Source: Euptelea pleiosperma (lineage: Eukaryota > Streptophyta > Magnoliopsida > Ranunculales > Eupteleaceae). From it: a stretch of DNA of 64,000 nt. Positions 53,095 through 61,900 of the stretch are shown one piece after another. The notes below the pieces were generated by a model. It had not been told where the DNA came from. It did not search any database and saw only the letters and a program-made list of their open reading frames with translations. The DNA is taken from positions 27,659,913 to 27,723,912 of the forward strand of contig CM068547.1 of assembly GCA_035048495.1 (NCBI GenBank), written 5' to 3'. A program made the position numbers and the translations under genes. The stretch's first letter is position 1; each line of letters starts with the position of its first letter.

Positions 53095-55572
53095 ACCTAC
53101 CCTCCTTAAAAGAAATTTCGTCCTCGAAATTTAGGTCTTACCTTTGGTAATGAAAAGGTCTGGATATTTTTCTCATATCTCAGACTCTAACTCCCAAGTT
53201 ACCTCTTCTAAATCGTGGTGTTGCCACAAGACTTTGACCAACTTAATGGTCTTGGTCCACAACACTCAATCCTTGGTGTACAAAATACGTGCCGACCTTT
53301 CTTCATAAGCTACATTTTCTCGGAGTTGAAGGTCTCCCCAATTGATGATGTGTGAAAGGTCTTGTTCATACTTCGGTAGCATTGAGATGTGGAATACATC
53401 GTGTATTCCCGTTAGCTGGGGTGGTAGTGCTAGTTGGTAAGCTACTTGTCCTGCCCGTCGTAAGATGTCAAATGGCCCTATGTGCGTGGTGCCAACTTTC
53501 CATTTTTGTCGAATCTAATAGCTCCTTTCCTCGGTGTGACCTTCAAAAATACTTTGCCCCCAACTTGGAATTCCAAGGGTCTTCTTCTTTTGTCGGCGTA
53601 ACTCTTTTGTCGACTTTGGGCCGCCATGAGTCGATCTTTGATGATTTTGATCCTGGTTGTTGTCTCTTGGACTATTTCCGGTCCAGATAGGGTATGTTCT
53701 CCGACTTCTGCCCAACATAGTGGTGATCTGCATGGTCGGCCATACAGTGCCTCGAAGGGTGCCATCTCGATGCTTGCTTGAAAGCTGTTATTGTAGGCAA
53801 ATTCCGCTAGTGGTAGGTGTCCACTCCAGCTACCCCCGAAATCTAGGGCACAAGCCCGTAGCATGTCCTCCAAGGTTTGAATGGTGCGTTCAGGCTGTCC
53901 GTCAGTCTGGGGGTGATAGGCCATACTGAGCTGAAGTTGAGTCCCCATTACTGTTTGCAGACTTTGCCAGAATCGAGATGTGAAACGAGGATCTCGATTT
54001 GACACAATCGAAAGCGGTATGCCATAAAGTTTGATGATTTCCTTCATATAGAGGTTGGCTAAGGCCGTTACATTATCGATCGACTTCATTGCCAAGGAGT
54101 GAGCTGATTTTGTCAGCCTATCTAATCCAAGCTGCATCTAGGCCTTTGTGGGTCTTCAGTAACCCCATCACAAAATCCATCGTGATATGCTCCCATTTCC
54201 ACTCCGCTACTGGTAGTGGTTGCAGCAATATTGTTGGTCGTTGATGCTTAGCCTTTGTTGACAAGTAATACATTTAGAGACAAAGGTCGCAATGTCCCTC
54301 TTCATCCCTTTCCACCAAAACTGCCGTCGTAGATCTTGGTACATTTTGGTTACTCTTGGGTGGATGGTGAATTTTGATCGGTGAGCTTCTGCGATAGGTT
54401 GAACGGCATCTATTGATTCTTCGGTAGGGGACAGCTACTTCTGATGTGGCCCATCTGACTGCATCCGAAACACTTGAGTTGTCCCGTTTGAGCGTTCATA
54501 GTTGGCCTTGCTGGTGCCTGAAGATTCCTTAGCTGCGGGCACAGTGTTGCAGGAGTTGCGAATCTGGCTTGTCTTGGTTGGGGTGTAGCCAGTCGAAAAT
54601 GTCCCGACGGTTGTCAAGTTTGTCTCCTCTACCCAAGTGGTGGCTGAAATGGTCTTTGCCTCTTTGTGTCTCCATGTTGTGGTCCTGAATTGTTCCTTCC
54701 TCGAGTATTCAGGATTCTCTGAGCTCCATCCAAATCTTGCTCCACCAGTATAGCCCGGTGGACTAGGCTATTGTATTCTCTAACCATGAGGGGTGTAAGC
54801 TTCTCTCTAATGTTAATCCTCAATCCTCGTTCGAACCTCTTGCACTTGGCCGTTTCAGTTGCAATCAGATGAGATGCGAACCTTGATAGTTCAATGAATA
54901 TGGCTACGTACTGGGCCACTGTCATTCCTCGTTGTTGGAGCTTCAGAAATTCTTTGACCTTTAGGTCTCTCGCCGATTCTGGGAAATGTTGTTCTAAGAA
55001 TAGTTCCTCGAACTGTTGCCAGGTCATTTCTTGTACCTTCTTGGTGATTTGGACAGAATCTCACCAGTGGTCCGCTTCTCCATGAAAGAGGAAAGTTGCT
55101 AACGACACGCGTCGATCTTCAGGTACTCATAGCGCGTCTAGTATTTTCGATATGTGTTTGAGCCTGTTTTCTGCTTCTAACGGCTCCATAGTCCCTTGAA
55201 AGGTCGGTGGCCTGAGTCGTTGAAACTTCTCCACCCATACGGTAGTGTCTGCCATCGTTGTTTGTCTCCTCTCGACGTTGTCCGTGTGTGCTTGTTGTTG
55301 TTGCATCACCGTTGCCATTCCTCAAAGGACTTGAAAAACTGCTCCTAGTTCGTTTTGAGTGTTTGCCGTGCTATTTTCCGAACCATTGCTCCCACCTCTT
55401 GCCATTTCATTCGAGAGGTCCAACGAGTCAGATTAGCACATGACCGTCTATTGACTCTACTAGAGTTAGTACACCACGATATAAGGCTAGTCTACTATTA
55501 TCATTATACCTAATGGTTCCCAATTCCCATGGGTCCCTAGAGCAAGTCTACTAACTATGCTCTGATACCACG
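53095..55572 (-). mobile_element. Internally deleted Ty3/gypsy retrotransposon
   Basis: Minus-strand order: primer-binding site TGGTATCAGAGC (55559-55571, tRNA-Met type); gag from the ATG at 55403-55405, with a stop after ~27 codons, the conserved FQRLRPPTFQGT and the gag domain MTWQQFEELFLEQHFP; CCHC zinc knuckle CFGCSQMGHIRSSC (about 54470-54430). Then integrase begins at once: HRSKFTIHP...CITCQ (HHCC domain, 54380-54270), core with SNRDPRFTSRFW and HPQTDGQPERT, and a C-terminal VTWELESE / KYPDLF end. A polypurine tract AAGGAGGGTAGG lies near 53100. Protease, reverse transcriptase and RNase H are entirely missing. The second catalytic Asp of integrase (SDRDPRF) is Asn. The C-terminal wording resembles the Tekay/Del chromovirus group. 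Confidence 0.88.
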
Positions 55573-55575
55573 CTG

Positions 55576-55828
55576 TCACGCCCTGAATCCGTGTACCCTG
55601 AACCGACCCAATGAATCGTGGATCGATGCATGACCCGTACCCAAGACATGATAAAATAACATAATAAATTTCATAACATCAAAGTTACTGCGGAAGGGAA
55701 ATACAACTGAATGATTGATCCCTGACAACACTATCAACTTAAAACCGCGAGTCTGAAGCACTCCTAAAACAAAAGAATGGAAACACAGTTCTCGAGCAGA
55801 AGTGTTACCTTATAAAAGAGTTACTTGC
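55576..55828 (-). mobile_element. 5' LTR remnant of the Ty3/gypsy element
   Basis: Next to the primer site the LTR end reads GGCGTGACA in minus sense (plus TGTCACGCCCTGAATCC). Only ~250 bp remain before PUP-e homology starts at about 55833, so the 5' part of the LTR has been lost or the LTR is short. A TTTTATAAGG word near 55812 (minus) could be its promoter. Confidence 0.5.
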
Positions 55829-55832
55829 AATT

Positions 55833-56075
55833 AAGGCCACATTATTGGTTATTTGGGACTTTATTTCCTACATCTATCAGCATTATCATGATGACTCTTA
55901 CGTCCATGGCAACAAGAACAAATTCTAATGAGATCTCTAATGCTCCTTATATTGAAAGAGGTTAAAGAAATGGGTTTTTGTAAAATGGGGTTAGGGAATT
56001 TATTTGAGACTTTGGCATTTCAAATTAAAAATAAGATAAGAAGCTTTTGAAACTGGAGATTACATCTTTCATTTT
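55833..56075 (+). pseudogene. PUP-e C-terminal relic
   Basis: In frame, AAGGCCACATTATTGG onward encodes IWDFISYIYQHYHDDSYV, matching the end of PUP-c ([18 protein letters not shown]). The following sequence also matches the PUP-c 3' UTR (GAGACTT, AAGCTTTTGAAA, CTGGAGATTAC). Everything between TM1 and the last membrane segment is absent. Together with the exon-1 trace at 45580 it records a fifth copy split by 10 kb of transposons and deletion. Confidence 0.85.
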
Positions 56076-56166
56076 TACTATGTTTTTCTAGGATCTTTCT
56101 TGTATCAATTGGTTAATTGCAAGTATAATTTTTTTTTCCTTTATCCATGTAATGTTGGGATCAAGG

Positions 56167-58234
56167 TGTAATGACCCTATTTCTAGCAATATTATAGTAG
56201 ACTTTTTATAATACTTTGAACATTATATGTATGTCATTTTAAAGGTCTCAACAATAGCTTTCTATCGGTATCAAGTTCGTCCAAATCGGACGTGCGAGTC
56301 AAAAGTTATTGTGTTTAGTTCTGGGCAACATTTTAAGTTTTTATTAAAATTCAAAAAAAAAAAAAGAAAAAAAAAAAGACAATTTTCAAAATTATAGTCC
56401 CACATCGGTTAAAAATAAAAAGTTCTGAGTTCTCAACCTCTATAAATACAAGGCCATGCATTGAGAAAATTACATCAATTTGGGTATTTGCATTCTAACC
56501 CGTAAGGTAAGAATATTTGCAAAAAAGTCCCTCAACTAGAAGAAATTCTAGAAAATTCCCAGGAATTCCTGAAAATATTCAGGAGGTCCTTTGAAAAGTT
56601 TTTTTTGTAGGGCCTACTGCCTCGAGATACACGCTACCTCGAGATTCGCAACGTACGAGGTTCAAAGATTTTGGGATTCTAGCGTATTCACTTGTAAGTA
56701 CATAGTTATTTATTTTATGCCTTTATTTATTTAATTAATTAATTATTTAATTAATTAATTATTATTTATTTATTTATTTATAAATATTATTTTTATTTTT
56801 TATTTTTTTGAAATAATAGAAAATTCACAGAATATTGTAGAAAAATTCTAGAAAATTCTATTATTTTTGGGGAAAATGTCTGAAAATGCTATTCTTGTTA
56901 TCTGTTAAATTTTAGCAAGAAAAAAATCTCAATTCTTGTATTTTCCACATAAAATGTGTAAATGCATTGATAATTTCTTGTAATCTTAAAAACATGAAAT
57001 TATGATAGATGAGGACATGTGTAATCTATTTAGTTGGATGAAGTCATGCTCAAATTCATTTAAAATGAGATATATGCGTTTTTCATCCGTTTTATGTATT
57101 CGTTTTCTAAGATATTAATAGGGCTTAAATGTTCTTATTTTTAGTTTCAAAATATAAAAATAGGAATGCTATGCATGTAAAGATGTTTCTACAAACATTA
57201 TTATTTTATGCATATAAATACGATTGATGACATAAATAAGAACGTGATTGGGAATGTGGAATATCAGATTAGTTAGAATCAGGCGTTGTCTCATTTCTTG
57301 GAGACCCCTTGGGGTTTTAGTCCCCTAAAGCATCAGGCGTTGTCTTATTTCCTTAAGACCCCTTGGGGTTCCAGTCCCCTAAAGAAGAGGCGTTGTCTCA
57401 TTCATGAGACCCCTCGGGTATTTATACCTAAAAGAAAATTAGGAAATCCGGAGAGAGGATACCTAATGAAACAATTAGTGTGCACATTAGGGAGTTTACT
57501 TGTGGACTAGAAGTGTTGACATCGTACCCTAGGACCGATGGAATGTTGGTACGAAATACATCAGAATTGATAGTTTGACTTTATAGAAATGGTCACGGGT
57601 ATTCCGATAAGAGAAAGGTTGACTATTATATGAAAAGACTTCATTGTATTCGAAGTTATACGTAAGTAATTGATGGAGAGTTGAGTTTTATCGAATTACA
57701 TGTGAAATACATTTGCAAATTGTATTTGTTTTAAAATAAACAAAAGTCGCTGATTTAAGTGGATTTTACGCATGAGGAATGTACTTACTGGACCCTAGCT
57801 CATCGTTTTAAAATGTTTTGTTTTCAGGAAAGGATAAGGAGAAGTTGGACTGATGCTTCCAGCATTTCTGTTGATAGACTTAAGCTTTTGACGATGTTAT
57901 ATTTTGTTTAATTCTTCTATCTTGTAAAAGGATACATGAGTTATGTAGACCGTTTAGTAATATGTATTTGAGAGTACGATATATATACAATGTTTTCTTT
58001 TGGATGGGCATATTACGGTTTTGTTTGAAGTAAGACATCCTCTAACATTATTAATGTGTCAATGTAGTGCGTTTCGTCTTATGAATTGTTTAAACAAAAT
58101 GAAAAAAATTATCCGGTGTATTTCCGCTGCATCATGATACCAGTTTTGTTTAACTGTGCGTTTGTATGATCAGATCGCGCCTCAAGATACGAGAAAGGTC
58201 GATATGACCTAATATCGGATTTGGGGGCGTGACA
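56167..58234 (+). mobile_element. 2.07-kb solo LTR with CAAGG target duplication
   Basis: Begins TGTAATGACCCTATTTC and ends GGGGGCGTGACA (TG...CA). Perfect 5-bp duplications CAAGG lie at 56162-56166 and 58235-58239. A TATAAATA box at 56441-56448 follows a GTCCCACATCGG motif and sets the orientation as plus. At 57281-57420 a ~50-bp unit (GGCGTTGTCTCATTTCTTGG ... TAGTCCCCTAAAG) is repeated about three times. No primer site or coding sequence flanks it, so it is a solo LTR left by LTR-LTR recombination. Confidence 0.85.
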
Positions 58235-58239
58235 CAAGG

Positions 58240-58983
58240 GTTTGGGTCTTTGAACCAATTTACAATGCAAGTTCCTTAAATTAGGTTTTGTTAAGGACAT
58301 TGATTATTGCCTTCTATTCCCTTGTCCCATTGGTCATAAAATTTGAACCAAAGCTTATCCCTAGTGCATCTTGGTTGTTAAATGAACTTCACATTTCTCC
58401 TAACAAATTACTCTTTAAGGTTAATCAAACCAATATTGATTCTTCATGAAATTCTACTTTGGATACTGAGGGAACCCATGAACCACTCCCATTTAGCTAT
58501 AATTTTTTCCATTAAAAAAGCAAGGATCTAGTGTCCAAGAACAATAGTATCTCTCCATAGTGCATCTACCTCTGCTATAACTTACAACCCGAAAAGCAAT
58601 GGTTGCCCTTCATCTCTGCCGCTGGAGAGGATAAGCCACTAAGCTCCACAAGAAATGCGGATGTAGGAAAAATCAATGGTTGGGAGACTTGTTTGCTTTT
58701 ATCAATATTTACCATTGCCTTTGCCACTTAAATGCTCGTGTGAGCCCATTGTACTTTGGTCATGTTGGCTTGTGTCAGTTCTAGGTCTGCCTGTTCATCC
58801 CTCAAAAGAAAAAATGATACACTAACTAGGATTTTATATACTCAAAAGTAACAATTAAGTTGACTGTACGTCGAGAAATATAAGAGGTACAACAGATTCA
58901 ACTATGAATATGCTAAATTAGATTGAAAAAAGATGGATGTGGAGGCGAGATAAGTACCGATTTCTGCCATAGGATTCAAACAA
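58240..58983. other. Intergenic sequence 3' of ALG14
   Basis: No gene or clear repeat was recognised. It must include the 3' UTR and polyadenylation region of the minus-strand ALG14 gene just to the right. Confidence 0.4.
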
Positions 58984-61900
58984 CTACATGAGACAACCGA
59001 CATAGTGAGTTCGGGGATATTTCCTCTGTAGTTGAGGCCATTGGACAAAGAACTGATCAGCTATCCGTAACTTGTAAAGAAGCAAGCCACTTAAAGAGAG
59101 CTTCCTCACTCTTGCTATACTCTCGACGTAAAAAATGGATGACCATCTAATCCCGAGTACCTGCAGGTTAGTCAAACAAATTCAACGGTGAGCTCGAATC
59201 CCGCCTTAAGAATCAATAGTTTTGCACTGAAGTTCATATAGGATGGAACACACTCAAGTTCAAAATATGAGTATAATATCCTCCTGAATGAAATAAATCA
59301 TTCTCAGGTCATCAATACACATTTTCATTTCTCTCTTCTTTTTCGTTTTAATAAAATTTTATCAATACGTATCAAAGTAAAAAAGAATACAGATCTTTAT
59401 AAAGTACAATTAGGAGCACTGATCTAGACACTAGACCAAAGTATAGAATTATTAACCTTAAAAAGGAATGCAATTACGCAGAGAGGAATACAAGTCCCAG
59501 GGCCATTGCATAGAATCTGAAAGAACATACTCGCTTGTTTTAATAATCTGGCAGTTCTCAAATAACATCAATTCTGACTGCAATAGTAGAGAGAAGAGAC
59601 GTGAGTTAAAGGATAAAAACCGTACCACTTGGGGCCTGATTTTAATCATTAGCCAAAGAGCATGGGTTATAGCAATTAACGTTGTCCCAACAGAGGTTAA
59701 ATATGATTGACCTACTTCCCGGCTTCGATAAATCTGTACAAACTGAGTTTCCACTGTCACCTTCTCAGCACCTGTCTGCATTCCCAACCAATTTAACAAG
59801 ATATATTCTAGATAAGTGAGAGGTAGTGCAAATTCAAGTCTAATTTATCAGAAAGTAAACAAGCGGCATCAAATTGGTTCACACTATAGGTGACGAAGGG
59901 AGATAGAAGATGTATCATATTCCGCCATTCGACTCTGATTAGAGCTATGTTTTCTATCAAATATTATGCCTTCGTATCTTTTCTTACTACTTCCAATCTA
60001 TGTCATTTTCGGCCTTCTTCTCTCCTGTTTAAGGCCTTCAACTTGCACCAAAACAGTCCTTACTGGTGCTATCATTGGTCTTTGTTGAACATGCCAAAAC
60101 CATCTCAATCAACTTTCCCTTATTTTATGGGGCTCATACTACTAAAAGTATGGAGTTACTAGGACTAGCCAATGTATGCCCTTAAGAAATAGAGGAATCT
60201 AATCATGAAACCAACTCAAAGATGGGTAATTTTTTTTAAAAGGCTAAGAAACTCTCACTTCCTCTCAAAATTAGGAAAGCAATTGTCAGCAAGCACTTTT
60301 GAGAACAGTCATAGAACTAAAAGCTGACTCAACTGAAACAACATTTAATTGTTGTGTTGAGAATAGAAGATGCTAGCTTGCTATGTTGCTTAAGTCTTTG
60401 GGTGTTGATACTATAAACTTGGGTTCAAAACCCATTTCACACCTTAATCTACTGCTAAATAATTCATTGTCTTCAAAACCAAGAAGAAAGTAAATATGTA
60501 TGTTTATATCATTGTTATGTGATGCATCGAGGTGGAGTTTGAGAAATCTAACAACAGTAGCATTGTCTAATTAACTAGGCCAAGAATGAGGGGATGGCAT
60601 TCACTAGCTCCTAATAATGAGCTCTAGTTTTCTATTAATATTGATTCATCATCATCTATGCCTTATCCCAAATGTTTGAAGTTTGCAACATAATCCTATT
60701 TCACCATTCACTATTTAGAGCTATGTCTTCTATCGAACAATATGTCTTCATATCTTTCTTACTACATCTAATCCATGTCATTTTAAGCCTTCCTCTCTCT
60801 TTTTTACGGGCTTGAACTTGCACCAAAGTAGTCCTTACTAGTGCCATCATTGGTCTTTGTTGCACATGTCTAAACCATCTCAATTAGCTTTTCCTTATTT
60901 TATGTCTTATTAGGGATTACTCGTTCTTAGTAGTGAACCTGTTGCAATCTCCGTGGACGTAGCCCACATCAAGTGAACCACGTATATCTTTTGTTGTGGT
61001 TTTTTCTTCTAGCTTTGCATATAAGAGCATGTTCGTTCCCAACACAGGCATCTCATGGAATTCCTTGCGAATGATTGCCCAGTGACAATAATTGCTATAA
61101 TATTATTAAAACAATGTATACATCTCAATACTTGTCTTCAAAGATACATTGATTCCTTTCCTTCCATACTCCCCAGCCAAAGGCAAAAGTACAAGCCTCC
61201 AAACAAACCTTTACTTGTCGCCCAAACCCCTAACAAACCAGCATCTAACTAGCTCCAACACGCTTCTAGGGAACACCCACCAAACACAAAACAAGTCCAC
61301 AGTTGATGCCAAGTATTAGAAGTGAAACTACAATGTGTCAAGAAATGGTCGACTGATTCACCTACTTTTTTGCACAAGAAACACATTTTGGGCATCATTC
61401 TCTTTCGCCTTATTAGGTGGTCAACCCATGTTTTTACACTCATCAATCTCAACATCCCCATCTCTACCACACTCATTCTATGAACATAGTGTTTCTTAAT
61501 TTTCCAACATTCATCTCCATAAATCATAGCAGGTTTTATGGTTGTCTTGTAGAATTTCCCTTTTACCTTGATAGGTACACATCAATCACATAATACTCTA
61601 GAAGCATGTATCCACTTTAGCCATCCAACATTAATTTTATGGGTCACATCCTCACCGATCTTTCCATCCTAGTTAATAATTGAACCTAAATAATGAAATT
61701 GGATGTTTTGGAGTATTTCTTGACAATTAATCACAACTAATGTTCCATCCCTCTGAGTATTTGTACTCTTTACTAAAGTTATACAGCATGTATTCTATTT
61801 TTTTTATAAGTCTGCACGTATTCTATTTTGGTCTTACTTGTCTTGAAACCCTTAGTTTCAAAAGCATCCCTCCATAGTTCTAATTTTGCATTTACTCCCT

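Noticed and set aside
37479..56075. PUP-d and PUP-e relics as the two ends of one interrupted gene
   Set aside because: A complete PUP-c gene lies between them and a separate exon-1 trace at 45580 pairs better with the C-terminal tail.
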